The notes beneath the pieces are model-generated. The model was not told where the DNA came from. It did not search any database and worked only from the letters and a program-made list of their open reading frames with translations. Shown piece by piece: positions 1-8,258 of a stretch of DNA of 64,000 nt (the stretch's first letter is position 1; every line of letters starts with the position of its first letter). The position numbers and the translations under genes are program-made. The stretch is from Rhizobium sp. NFR07 (GTDB lineage: Bacteria; Pseudomonadota; Alphaproteobacteria; Rhizobiales; Rhizobiaceae), in NCBI RefSeq assembly GCF_900111905.1, contig NZ_FOKM01000001.1:124001-188000 (forward strand). The letters run 5' to 3'.

Positions 1-1
1 G

Positions 2-559
2 GGCGACGTGAACGGCCCGTCCATACCGTTGGCGTCGGAGATTCTGCCCTTGGCAGGGCTTCTTGCCATATCCGGTATCGCCGCCTATCTCGTCCTGCCG
101 CTCGGCATGCCGAATACCTGGCTGCTGGTGCCCGCTTTCATCGGCGCAATCGTCGCGGTTTTCGGCTTCGGACCGTTCGTCGTGCCACGTCTGCTTCTGA
201 ACATTGCCCAGATCGTGATCGGCACATGGATCGGCTGCCGTTTTCGGCGGGAGATCATAGGCAGGCTGCCTCGTGTGTCGCTTGCCGCTTTGGCAACGAC
301 GGCTTTCCTGCTCGGCTGCGCGGCGGTGATTGCCGCGCTCGTGTCCGCCGTGACCGACCTGCCCTTCAGTACGAGTTTTCTATCGATCGCACCGGCCGGC
401 GTCACGGAGATGGTGCTGACGGCCACTGCCATGCACCTCGATGCGGCAACGGTTACCGGCTTTCAGATCATGCGGATCGCGGTGGTGATGACGACGATAC
501 CATTGGTCTTCCGTCTCTTCGCGCGCCTCTCGCGCGGCTCCGGAGACGGCCGGCTTTGA
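2..559 (+). CDS. AbrB-family membrane protein, C-terminal part (cut by window edge)
   Basis: The reading frame is open to the left edge, so the GTG at position 8 is probably internal and only the C-terminal half is present. About 185 residues are visible, with several hydrophobic stretches and the motif APAGVTEMVLTA followed by a conserved FQIMRI segment. These are typical of the second repeat of AbrB-duplication membrane proteins (PF05145), usually about 350 residues with a two-fold repeat. Proteins of this family often sit next to organic-acid catabolic genes and are suspected transporters, but a substrate is not established. The next gene follows after about 50 bases on the same strand, so co-transcription is likely. 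Confidence 0.75.
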   Translation, partial: GDVNGPSIPLASEILPLAGLLAISGIAAYLVLPLGMPNTWLLVPAFIGAIVAVFGFGPFVVPRLLLNIAQIVIGTWIGCRFRREIIGRLPRVSLAALATTAFLLGCAAVIAALVSAVTDLPFSTSFLSIAPAGVTEMVLTATAMHLDAATVTGFQIMRIAVVMTTIPLVFRLFARLSRGSGDGRL

Positions 560-611
560 CAAGACAATGCCGTGCAGCGGGCATGGCGCATATTCATGGA
601 GGAGACGACAC

Positions 612-1685
612 ATGGCCAACCACCTGGTTCTCGGGATATTGAACGGCGACGACATAGGCCACGAGATCGTGCCGGCGGCGGTTGCCGTCACGAAAGCGGC
701 GGCTGGGCGCACTGGGCTGGAAATCGACTGGCGTCCGATGCCGATCGGGCGGTCGGCGCTCGATTCGGAAGGATCGACCTTTCCGGAAGGCACGATCGAA
801 GCCCTGATGAAGATGGATGGCTTCATCCTGGGCCCGATCGGCCACCAGGCCTATCCGAAGGTCGCCGGCGCGATCAATCCGCACCCCATCTTGCGCAAGC
901 GCTTCAATCTCTTCGCCAATGTCAGGCCGACCCGATCCTATCCCGGTCTCGGCGCCATCTACGACGACATCGACCTAGTCATCGTGCGTGAGAACAATGA
1001 AGGGTTTCAACCGGACCGCAACGTGGTGGCGGGCTCGGGTGAGTTCCGCCCAACCGAAGAGATGACGATCTCGGTCAGGGTCATTACCCGCCTGGGATCC
1101 TCGCGCGTGGCGCGAGCCGCCTTCGAGATCGCCCAGCAGCGCAAGAAGAGACTGACGCTGGTTCACAAGAACACCGTCTTCAAGCTCGGCTGCGGCATGT
1201 TCGTCGAGGAATGCCATCGCGTCGCTAAAGAATTTCCCGACGTGACGGTCGACGAGGTCATCGTTGATACGATGGCAATGCGTCTGATCCGTGATCCGCA
1301 GAGCTTCGACGTGATCGTAACCACCAACATGTTCGGCGACATTTTGACGGACGAAGCGGCCGGGCTGGTGGGTGGGCTCGGAATGGCACCCGGCCTCTGC
1401 ATCGGCGAAGGCGCGATCGCCATGGCGCAGGCCACGCATGGATCCGCGCCGGATATTGCCGGCAAGGGCATTGCCAATCCGTTCGCTATGATCGAATCCG
1501 CCCGCATGATGGTTGAGTGGCTGGGCCATAACCGGAAATTGCCGCAGGCAGTTCAGGCCGCGACAATCATGGAAAAGGCAATTACCGCCGCGCTCGCCGA
1601 TCCGGCCACGCGCACGCGTGATATCCGGGGTACCGGCGGCACGTCCCATATGACGAACGGCATTCTGCGCCATATCAGCGGGTGA
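612..1685 (+). CDS. Isocitrate/isopropylmalate dehydrogenase family enzyme
   Basis: A 357-residue NAD(P)-dependent beta-decarboxylating dehydrogenase. The ATG at 612 is chosen over an upstream in-frame ATG because GGAGGAG lies just before it. Visible family motifs are the N-terminal GILNGDDIG loop, VIVRENNEG for substrate binding, the HKN lysine region, TTNMFGDILTDE for metal binding, and HGSAPDIAGKGIANP for the cofactor. The family oxidises and often decarboxylates 2-hydroxy acids carrying a 3-carboxylate (isocitrate, isopropylmalate, tartrate, malate, homoisocitrate). The exact substrate cannot be read from sequence. It lies near a tartrate-dehydrogenase-like gene (2791) and a PdxA-like gene (3894), which suggests one pathway for a hydroxylated di- or tricarboxylate. 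Confidence 0.85.
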   Translation: MANHLVLGILNGDDIGHEIVPAAVAVTKAAAGRTGLEIDWRPMPIGRSALDSEGSTFPEGTIEALMKMDGFILGPIGHQAYPKVAGAINPHPILRKRFNLFANVRPTRSYPGLGAIYDDIDLVIVRENNEGFQPDRNVVAGSGEFRPTEEMTISVRVITRLGSSRVARAAFEIAQQRKKRLTLVHKNTVFKLGCGMFVEECHRVAKEFPDVTVDEVIVDTMAMRLIRDPQSFDVIVTTNMFGDILTDEAAGLVGGLGMAPGLCIGEGAIAMAQATHGSAPDIAGKGIANPFAMIESARMMVEWLGHNRKLPQAVQAATIMEKAITAALADPATRTRDIRGTGGTSHMTNGILRHISG

Positions 1686-1735
1686 TGCTATTTGAGGCCC
1701 CTCGCCATGACGCTATCTGGCGAGGAGGCCGCCGA

Positions 1736-2668
1736 TCACGAACGGGGTTCGTTTCCGGAAAAGAAATCCATGAACGGAGCGAGGATTGCCTCAGGCCGTT
1801 CCTCGGCGGGATAGTGCCCGGTCGTCACGGGCCACCCGCGCAGATCCGGCGCCCAGGGAGCCCAAGCTTCCAACGGCTTGAAATGCCGGCCGCAATGACT
1901 GTTCGATCCCCAGATCACGAGAACCGGGCAATTGATGGTCTTGTGACCATAGTCCGCGGTATCCATCGCAAGGTCGACCGAAACCGTCGCCCGATAATCC
2001 TCGCAGACGGCGTGGATCTGTTCCGGCGTCGTGCAGCGCTTGTATTCGGCCATGGCCGTGGGATCGAAGATCGAGAGGCCGACGCCCTTCTTGTTCAGCT
2101 TGTAGTCGATGTAATAGCTGAGGTCGCCGCAAATCAGCCTCTCGGGAAACGGTGTTTTCTGAGCCATGAAGAACCAGTGGTAGGCCTCAAGTCCCCAGCC
2201 GAGACTGACATTGGTCAGCGCATGATAGGTCGGTACGATGTCTAGGGCTGCTAGACGCTCTACCTTGTCCGGGTGATCGAGGGCCATTCTAAAGCCCACT
2301 CTCGCGCCACGATCGTGACCCGCCACCTGAAAGCGGGAGAAACCGAGATGCTGCATGACTGCGACGTTGTCGTTGGCCATGGCGCGAAAGCTATAGGCTT
2401 CATGTTCCGGTCCGCCATCGGGTTTGGAACTGTCACCGTAGCCTCGCAGATCGGGTGTAACGACGGTGAAGTGCTCGGCGAGCTGCGGAGCGATCTTGTG
2501 CCAGCTAACATGGGTCAGCGGATTGCCATGCAGCAGGAGCAGTGGTGGGCCATTGCCGCCGATCGCGACATTGATTTCGGCACCGCCTGTGGGGACCCGC
2601 TGATAGCGAAATCCAGTCATGAGGGACCGATTGATTTCCGGTGATGTCTCGGATGAGCTTGAGGTCAT
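1736..2668 (-). CDS. Alpha/beta hydrolase with haloacetate (fluoroacetate) dehalogenase residues
   Basis: A 310-residue alpha/beta hydrolase. The start at 2668 is supported by GGGAGG just upstream; a longer in-frame start at 2710 would run into the inverted repeat at 2711. Motifs resemble fluoroacetate dehalogenase: LLLLHGNPLTHVSWH, the nucleophile elbow GHDRGARV (Asp119, with carboxylate-binding Arg120 and Arg123), DIVPTY (Asp143), YHWFFMAQ (His164, Trp165), CEDYRA (Tyr225) and the catalytic TGHYP (His285). In the characterised enzymes the His/Trp/Tyr trio holds the departing halide. One pocket position differs: HGN here, HGF in characterised enzymes. Many family members are annotated only as hydrolases, so the activity is inferred. 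It is divergent from the tartrate-dehydrogenase-like gene. Confidence 0.8.
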   Translation of the reverse strand: MTSSSSETSPEINRSLMTGFRYQRVPTGGAEINVAIGGNGPPLLLLHGNPLTHVSWHKIAPQLAEHFTVVTPDLRGYGDSSKPDGGPEHEAYSFRAMANDNVAVMQHLGFSRFQVAGHDRGARVGFRMALDHPDKVERLAALDIVPTYHALTNVSLGWGLEAYHWFFMAQKTPFPERLICGDLSYYIDYKLNKKGVGLSIFDPTAMAEYKRCTTPEQIHAVCEDYRATVSVDLAMDTADYGHKTINCPVLVIWGSNSHCGRHFKPLEAWAPWAPDLRGWPVTTGHYPAEERPEAILAPFMDFFSGNEPRS

Positions 2669-2710
2669 GGTCGATTTTCCTCCCTGCCCCATGACTCTTC
2701 CTCTGGCCAT

Positions 2711-2740
2711 AAATTGTCAACAGTTTATAATTGACAATTT
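2711..2740. promoter_or_regulatory. Perfect 10-bp inverted repeat, probable operator
   Basis: AAATTGTCAA (2711-2720) and TTGACAATTT (2731-2740) are exact inverted copies separated by 10 bases. The site lies in the divergent region between the dehalogenase-like gene (start 2668) and the tartrate-dehydrogenase-like gene (start 2791), so it could control both. The left arm extended by CA (AAATTGTCAACA) recurs exactly in front of the GntR gene at 13501-13512. That makes GntR the likely binder; this is inference. Confidence 0.6.
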
Positions 2741-2790
2741 TTATGATATGCGCGAATAGCGAATATGCCTGGATTGGGAGGAGACAAGCC

Positions 2791-3897
2791 ATGGCGAGCA
2801 ACAGTCTAAAGATTGCAGTCATTCCCGGTGACGGGATCGGGATCGAGGTGGTGCCGGAGGGCATGAAAGTGCTGAAGGCTGCAGCGGAGATCTATGACAT
2901 CCCCCTGCATTTCGATCAGTTCGACTTTGCCTCCTGCGACTATTATCTGAAGCATGGCCGCATGATGCCCGAGGACTGGAGAGATCAGATCGGCAGCCAC
3001 GATGCGATCTTCTTCGGCGCGGTCGGCTGGCCCGACAAGGTTCCCGACCACATCTCGCTCTGGCAATCGCTTCTCCTGTTCCGCCGCGAATTCGATCAAT
3101 ATGTGAACTTGAGGCCCGTCCGTCTCATGCCCGGCGTGAAATCGCCGCTCGCAGGCCGCGAGCCGGGCGATATCGATTTCTGGATCGTGAGGGAAAATAC
3201 CGAGGGCGAATATTCGTCGATCGGCGGGCGGATGTATGGCGGCACCGAGCGGGAAATCGTCCTACAGGAAACCGTGATGAGCAGGACCGGTGTCGACCGC
3301 GTGCTCAAATTCGCCTTTGAACTCGCCAGCCGGCGCGAGGCGAAACACGTGACCTCGGCCACCAAATCGAACGGCATCTCGATCACCATGCCCTACTGGG
3401 ACGAGCGCATGGAAGCGATGGCAGCAAGCTACCCGGACATCCGCTGGGACAAATACCATATCGACATTCTCTGCGCCCATTTCGTCCTGAACCCGGATCG
3501 GTTCGACGTCGTGGTCGCCTCCAACCTGTTCGGCGACATCCTTTCCGATCTCGGTCCCGCCTGCACCGGCACGATCGGTATTGCTCCCTCCGGCAACATC
3601 AATCCCGAACGGGACTTTCCGTCTCTCTTCGAGCCGGTTCACGGCTCCGCTCCCGACATTGCCGGCAAGGGGATCGCCAATCCTGTCGGGCAGATCTGGG
3701 CAGGCGCGATGATGCTCGATCACCTCGGTTACGCCGAAGCTGCGGCCGGCATCGTGTCCGCCATCGAGGATGTCGTGTCCGATGTCGTCACGCGCACCCG
3801 TGACCTGGGAGGAAGCGCGAATACCGCAGAATGCGGCGACGCCGTCGTCTCGGCACTCCGCGCCATGTCCAGCACCAGCGTGAGGAAGATTTCATGA
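2791..3897 (+). CDS. ttuC: Tartrate/D-malate dehydrogenase-like enzyme
   Basis: A 368-residue member of the isocitrate/isopropylmalate dehydrogenase family. The start at 2791 follows GGGAGGAG; the upstream in-frame ATG at 2731 falls inside the inverted repeat and is rejected. It opens with IAVIPGDGIGIEVV and has DYYLKHGRMMP, FFGAVGWPDKVPDH, WIVRENTEGEYS, TKSNG, NLFGDILSDLG and HGSAPDIAGKGIANP. These segments align closely, by eye, with tartrate dehydrogenase/decarboxylase (TtuC) and D-malate dehydrogenase. Known reactions are NAD- and divalent-metal-dependent oxidation of tartrate to oxaloglycolate or decarboxylation of D-malate. Its stop overlaps the start of the PdxA-like gene by four bases (ATGA), so the two are translationally coupled. 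Confidence 0.85.
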   Translation: MASNSLKIAVIPGDGIGIEVVPEGMKVLKAAAEIYDIPLHFDQFDFASCDYYLKHGRMMPEDWRDQIGSHDAIFFGAVGWPDKVPDHISLWQSLLLFRREFDQYVNLRPVRLMPGVKSPLAGREPGDIDFWIVRENTEGEYSSIGGRMYGGTEREIVLQETVMSRTGVDRVLKFAFELASRREAKHVTSATKSNGISITMPYWDERMEAMAASYPDIRWDKYHIDILCAHFVLNPDRFDVVVASNLFGDILSDLGPACTGTIGIAPSGNINPERDFPSLFEPVHGSAPDIAGKGIANPVGQIWAGAMMLDHLGYAEAAAGIVSAIEDVVSDVVTRTRDLGGSANTAECGDAVVSALRAMSSTSVRKIS

Positions 3898-4919
3898 GCC
3901 AGGATCCTCGCCCCATCATAGCCTTGACGGCAGGCGACTGCACCGGCATCGGCCCGGAACAGACCGCACGCATCCTGAGTGACGGCCGGCTTTCGGACGC
4001 CGCGCGGATCGTCGTCGTGGGAGATTGCAGGGTGCTGGAACTCGGCGCTCGCCAAGCCGGAGTGCAATTGGTCCTGCGCACCTACGATCGTCCTGGCACG
4101 ATCGAATGGGATGACGCGGCCATCCCGCTGATCGATCTCGGCAATACGGATCCGGGCCTCTACCCGCCCGGAAAGGCGAGCGCAGCGTCAGGTTTTGCAA
4201 CCGGCGAAACGCTGTCGAAAGCGATCGAATTCGCGAGGGCCGGAGAGGCTGACGCCGTTTCATTCGCCCCGCTCAACAAGCGGGCGATGTATGATGGCGG
4301 CTGGAAGTTCCCCGACGAGCACAAGATGTTCGCCCATCTTCTGGGCCACACCCGTTATTTCAGCGAGATGAACGTGCTCGATGGACAGTGGATGTCGCGG
4401 GTCACCAGCCACGTATCGTTGCGCCAGGCGCTGGACCAGATCAACGAACAGTCGATCCGCGACGCGATTATGCTGGCGGATGCCACGATGAAGAAATCCG
4501 GGATCGACAAGCCTCGCCTTGCCGTTGCGGCGCTCAACCCGCATGCCGGCGAGAATGGTCTCTTCGGCATGGAAGAAATCGAGTTGATACGGCCTGTCGT
4601 CGAAAAAATGGCGGCGGAGGGATATGACTGCAGCGGCCCCTTCCCCTCCGACACCGTCTATATCAAGGCGTTCGCCGGAGAATTCGACAGCGTCGTCGCC
4701 ATGTATCACGACCAGGGCCAGATCGCGACTAAGCTTCGCGGTTTTAACCGCGGCGTGACCGTGACCGCTGGCCTCGACATCGTCTTCACCACGCCCTCGC
4801 ACGGCACGGCATTCGATATCGTCGGCAAGGGCATCGCAAACACCGGCGCCTTCGAGACAGCGATCCGGCTGGCGGCAAAGCTGGCATCGGCGAAGGGCGA
4901 CCGCGCCGTCGCGGCCTGA
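3894..4919 (+). CDS. PdxA-family 4-hydroxythreonine-4-phosphate dehydrogenase-like protein
   Basis: 341 residues beginning at the ATG that overlaps the upstream stop. PdxA-fold motifs are present: TAGDCTGIGPE at the N terminus, SFAPLNK, the metal-binding histidines in TSHVSL, ALNPHAGE and MYHDQGQIATK, and a C-terminal HGTAFDIVGKGIAN. Canonical PdxA acts in pyridoxal phosphate synthesis. Homologues in catabolic operons oxidise other substrates, such as phosphorylated four-carbon acids (PdxA2) or terephthalate dihydrodiol (TphB). Coupling to a TtuC-like gene and the nearby Tct transporter argue for a catabolic role. It ends 15 bases from the convergent CHR-family gene. Confidence 0.8.
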   Translation: MSQDPRPIIALTAGDCTGIGPEQTARILSDGRLSDAARIVVVGDCRVLELGARQAGVQLVLRTYDRPGTIEWDDAAIPLIDLGNTDPGLYPPGKASAASGFATGETLSKAIEFARAGEADAVSFAPLNKRAMYDGGWKFPDEHKMFAHLLGHTRYFSEMNVLDGQWMSRVTSHVSLRQALDQINEQSIRDAIMLADATMKKSGIDKPRLAVAALNPHAGENGLFGMEEIELIRPVVEKMAAEGYDCSGPFPSDTVYIKAFAGEFDSVVAMYHDQGQIATKLRGFNRGVTVTAGLDIVFTTPSHGTAFDIVGKGIANTGAFETAIRLAAKLASAKGDRAVAA

Positions 4920-4934
4920 CGTCTCGCCGGCTTC

Positions 4935-5474
4935 TCAACCGGAAAATGTGGCAGTGGCAATGGCCGCAAGGCCGCCCAATAGCAGTACCGCCACGACCGG
5001 AAATCGTGGGACGAGATAGAGCAGCAGGCAGGATGCGCAGGCCGTTACCGCCGCAAGCAAGCCCCCGCCGCTGATGCGAAACAGAGAGATCGTTCCTGCC
5101 ATGATGAGGCCCGTGCCGACCGGTGCCAGCCCTTCCCGCATGATCCGGTGCCACGGCTTTTCCCGATGCGCGTTGGTCGCCCGGAAGACGATGTAGCAAA
5201 GCAGCGAGGATGGCAGAAAGAGCGCCAATGTTGCCACCAGCGCCCCGCTCCACCCGGCCACCTCCCAGCCGACCGCCGTCGCGAGCATCGTCCCCGGCCC
5301 GGGTGCGGCCCTGGATATGGCGAAGAGATGCACGAATTCCGGCTCGGAGATCCAGCGGTAGACCTCGACCGTCTGCACCTGCGCGCCCGCAATGATGGCC
5401 GCTCCGCCGCCGATCGAGGTCAGCGACAGCGGAATGAAGATCAGGGCCAGATTGATCAGCAGATTGTCACGCAT
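4935..5474 (-). CDS. CHR-family (ChrA-like) half transporter, second copy
   Basis: A 179-residue hydrophobic protein beginning with a CHR-type segment (SLTSIGGGAA) and carrying the AAPGPGTML motif. It is the length of one ChrA half. The start at 5474 overlaps the stop of the upstream CHR gene by eight bases, so the two halves are translationally coupled and likely form a heterodimer. Short-chain CHR pairs are named for chromate export, but many occur in metabolic operons with no evidence of chromate function. Here it is the last gene of an organic-acid operon, so an anion-transport role is at least as likely as metal resistance. Confidence 0.8.
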   Translation of the reverse strand: MRDNLLINLALIFIPLSLTSIGGGAAIIAGAQVQTVEVYRWISEPEFVHLFAISRAAPGPGTMLATAVGWEVAGWSGALVATLALFLPSSLLCYIVFRATNAHREKPWHRIMREGLAPVGTGLIMAGTISLFRISGGGLLAAVTACASCLLLYLVPRFPVVAVLLLGGLAAIATATFSG

Positions 5475-6036
5475 CCCGGTCTCTTTTCCAGGCAAGGAAG
5501 ATGCTGATCGGCGCGAGCGCGAGTACGACCGGTATCAGGGGCCATTGCAGGATGCCGACCAGGATTGCGGTCACCGTGGCGACGATCGCAAACGGTGGAA
5601 AACGGATGGCGCGGCGGGCACCCTGAATACAGGTCATCATGAGCATGCCAATGGCGGCGAAGGCGATACCGTTGAAGAAGATCGCCAGGAGCGCGAAACC
5701 GGAAAAGCGATCGAAAAGCGCATAGAGCGCCAGAACGGAGAAGAATGGGCCGACGAGAAAGCTTGCCAGACAGACCAACGAGCCGATCGATCCGCGCAAC
5801 TGCTCACCGAGACAGATGATCAGATTGACGACATTGGCGCCCGGCAGCATCTGCGCAATGGCAAGACTGGTCGCGAAATCCTCGTCGTCGACCAGTCCGT
5901 GCTGCTGGACGAATTCCCGATAGAACCAACCCGACAATCCGCCCCCAAAACTCAGGAGGCCGACCTTGAAACAGATCAAGCAGAGAAAACCGAGGCCGGC
6001 TCTCTGACCGGTAAGACGTGACGGGATCGGGCGCAT
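5467..6036 (-). CDS. CHR-family (ChrA-like) half transporter, first copy
   Basis: 189 residues, strongly hydrophobic, with the CHR signature FKVGLLSFGGG near residue 24 and the MLPGANVVN motif mid-protein. This is one half of a classical ChrA. It overlaps the start of the next half gene by eight bases. No strong ribosome-binding site is visible before the ATG at 6036, which is the first start in this frame. It sits downstream of the SDR gene in the same minus-strand run; function is probably anion transport, substrate unknown. Confidence 0.8.
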   Translation of the reverse strand: MRPIPSRLTGQRAGLGFLCLICFKVGLLSFGGGLSGWFYREFVQQHGLVDDEDFATSLAIAQMLPGANVVNLIICLGEQLRGSIGSLVCLASFLVGPFFSVLALYALFDRFSGFALLAIFFNGIAFAAIGMLMMTCIQGARRAIRFPPFAIVATVTAILVGILQWPLIPVVLALAPISIFLAWKRDRDA

Positions 6037-6113
6037 AGAGGGCTAACCGATGGCAGGGGCGGACGTCTATCGCCCGACCTTTGGAGCGGAGGCGGCAGGT
6101 TGCCGCGAGAGGG

Positions 6114-6866
6114 CTAAGGTAGAAAAGCACCGCCGTTCACATGCAGCGTCTGACCGGTGATGAAACGTGATTGAGGCATCGCGAGATATGAGACGGCGGC
6201 GGCGACTTCCTCCGGCGTGCCGCGACGACCGACCAGGGTCTTGGTCGTCTGGTGGTGGGTCGGATCCGCGCCGCCGGAGTGCTGGCGGTTGGTGTCGATC
6301 ATGCCGGGAGAGACGAGGTTGACGGTAATGCCGGCAGAACCGAGTTCATGCGCCAGAGCCTTGGTCAGTCCATCCAGTCCAGCCTTGGCTGCAATCACAT
6401 GGGCGCGGTGCAGCGCGCCAGTATAGGCGGTTAGCCCACCGATATTGACGATCGTCCCTTGACCGCCCGCTTTCAGATGAGGAATTGCTGCCTTCGTCAT
6501 GAGGAAGGCACCGTCGAGGGCAATGCTCATCACCTCCCGCCAGTCGGCGAAGGACAGTTGCTCGAACGGCGTTTCCCGGCGCACCGCCGCGTTGTTGACG
6601 AGAATATCAAGACGGCCGAGCCGTGCGACGGTTTCCGCCACCAGTCTGACGCCATCTTCCTCCTGGGACACGTCACCCAGCAGGACCGCCGCGCTAACTC
6701 CTCTCGCCTCGACCTCTCGGGCGACAGCATCGGCAGCAGCGCGATCGGAGCGGGCGACGATGGCGATCGCCGCCCCTTGTTCGGCGAGTGCCAGCGCAAT
6801 CGCACGGCCGATATTGCGTGACGCCCCAGTCACCAGCGCTACCCTGCCCTCCAAAGCTTTCGTCAT
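6114..6866 (-). CDS. SDR-family protein with degenerate catalytic tetrad
   Basis: 250 residues; the start at 6866 follows GGGAGACG. The cofactor motif TGASRNIGRA (from residue 13), the GDV segment and NNAA (91-94) are intact, so NAD(P) binding is expected. The catalytic tetrad is largely gone: the usual Asn is Ala116 (SIALDG), the usual Ser is Gly144 (VNIGGLTAYTG), the usual Tyr is Val157 (HVIAAKAG), and only Lys161 remains. I confirmed these codons on the reverse strand. I recall an SDR subfamily with the same NIGGLTA pattern, so this may be a conserved variant rather than a damaged gene. It lies 21 bases after the MmgE/PrpD stop, in the same operon. Confidence 0.85.
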   Translation of the reverse strand: MTKALEGRVALVTGASRNIGRAIALALAEQGAAIAIVARSDRAAADAVAREVEARGVSAAVLLGDVSQEEDGVRLVAETVARLGRLDILVNNAAVRRETPFEQLSFADWREVMSIALDGAFLMTKAAIPHLKAGGQGTIVNIGGLTAYTGALHRAHVIAAKAGLDGLTKALAHELGSAGITVNLVSPGMIDTNRQHSGGADPTHHQTTKTLVGRRGTPEEVAAAVSYLAMPQSRFITGQTLHVNGGAFLP

Positions 6867-6887
6867 ATCGTCTCCCATCATCTTTTC

Positions 6888-8258
6888 TCAGAAACGGGCG
6901 GCAGAAAGATCGATCCGGCCACCTGCGGCGATCTCTTCGATCGCTAATTTCAGCGCATCGATTCTCGCCGTATCCATACCGCCGAAACGCATGTTCGCTT
7001 CGAACTTCGCCTGCAGCTCGTCATCCGGCAGAGGTTCGCGCGCACCTCCACGCATGTAAGGCTGGCGAAACTCCTTCACCGACCCGTCTTTCAACTGCGC
7101 CCGGATATGGCCGATGAAGTTTGACGGATAAGGATCCTCGGGATCGATTTCGTAGGAGACTTTAGCCGTCAGTGCCCGGAGCGCGGGATCGAGAACGCGT
7201 TCATCGGTGAACTGCCCGAGCCCCGCCTCGCCATCCGTAAAACCGACCGCAATGCAATAGGGCGTCGAAAACTTGCCGGCATAACCGTTCGGTGGAGCCT
7301 GTTTTTTCGCCAACGGCTCCCACAGCCGATGCACCGTGCCCTCACCCACCCTGCATGTGATGGAAACGATGTTGTCGGCCTTCACGCCGGATTTTGCGAG
7401 CATCATTGCGCAATCGATGAATGGCTGGGTCATGGTCCCGCAGGCATAGGGCTTGAAGGCAAGCGTCTCGACTATCCACTGCTCGCCCAGTCCATCGACG
7501 AGGCAGCCGAAATCAGGCTGTTTCGACGGCGCAAAGGCCTTGTAAAGCCCATGCGATCCTTCGAAGACACTGAGCGGGCCGGTGAAGCCGCCTTCGGCGA
7601 GTAGCGCCGCACGCAACCCCGCCTGGGCTGCGGCTCCCGCATGGAGGCGCTTGGTCGAACTGCCGTCGGCAAGATATTCGATGATGCCCGAGGCCAGGCT
7701 GCCGGATATGCCGAGCGCCCGCGCCGTCACTGCCTCATCGAGACCGAGCGCGGCGCAGACTGCCGCCGCCGCTGCCGGTGCGCCGAAGATTGCGGTCGGG
7801 TGAAAGCTCGCCTTGTGTGTTGCCTGCGGCGCAACGAGGCTCATGCGGCACATCAGTTCGGCACCGACGGCTATGCCGCGCATGGCGGCCCGGCCATCGA
7901 GGCCTCGCTTCTCGCCAATCGCGATGACGGCCGGAACGATGACGGCGCCAGCGTGGATAGGGCCGCCTTCGAACGTATCGTCGTAGTCCTCGCCATGAGC
8001 CGCTGTGCCGTTCACAACGGCCGCATCATAGAGACCTAGCTTCCTGCTATGCCCGAAGGCGGTGCATTCCCCGTCATCGACCGCGCTTGCAAGCGCCGCC
8101 TTCACGTAATCCGTGTCACGGGCGGCGACCGCCAGCGCGACGATATCGAAGATCAACCGCCGACAGGTGGCCTCTGCGGCCGTTGACGGCACGGCGCTGG
8201 TGACAAAGGCAGCCAGTCTGCCCGCGATCGTGGCTGAAGGTGAGACGGCGACGTTCAT
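6888..8258 (-). CDS. MmgE/PrpD family protein (copy 1)
   Basis: 456 residues, normal for the family. Conserved segments are VVNGTAAHGEDYDD, SFHPTAIFGAPA, STKRLHAGAAAQAG and KPYACGTMTQPFIDC. Characterised members include 2-methylcitrate dehydratase, cis-aconitate decarboxylase and iminodisuccinate epimerase, all acting on small di- or tricarboxylates, so a similar substrate is expected. The start ATG overlaps the TctA stop (ATGA at 8258-8255), showing tight coupling to the tricarboxylate transporter. A second copy opens the same operon (11337-12770). Confidence 0.88.
   Translation of the reverse strand: MNVAVSPSATIAGRLAAFVTSAVPSTAAEATCRRLIFDIVALAVAARDTDYVKAALASAVDDGECTAFGHSRKLGLYDAAVVNGTAAHGEDYDDTFEGGPIHAGAVIVPAVIAIGEKRGLDGRAAMRGIAVGAELMCRMSLVAPQATHKASFHPTAIFGAPAAAAAVCAALGLDEAVTARALGISGSLASGIIEYLADGSSTKRLHAGAAAQAGLRAALLAEGGFTGPLSVFEGSHGLYKAFAPSKQPDFGCLVDGLGEQWIVETLAFKPYACGTMTQPFIDCAMMLAKSGVKADNIVSITCRVGEGTVHRLWEPLAKKQAPPNGYAGKFSTPYCIAVGFTDGEAGLGQFTDERVLDPALRALTAKVSYEIDPEDPYPSNFIGHIRAQLKDGSVKEFRQPYMRGGAREPLPDDELQAKFEANMRFGGMDTARIDALKLAIEEIAAGGRIDLSAARF

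Noticed and set aside
4935..6036. Chromate resistance operon
   Set aside because: Only CHR half transporters are present; no chrB or chrC-like regulator or reductase, and the context is acid catabolism.
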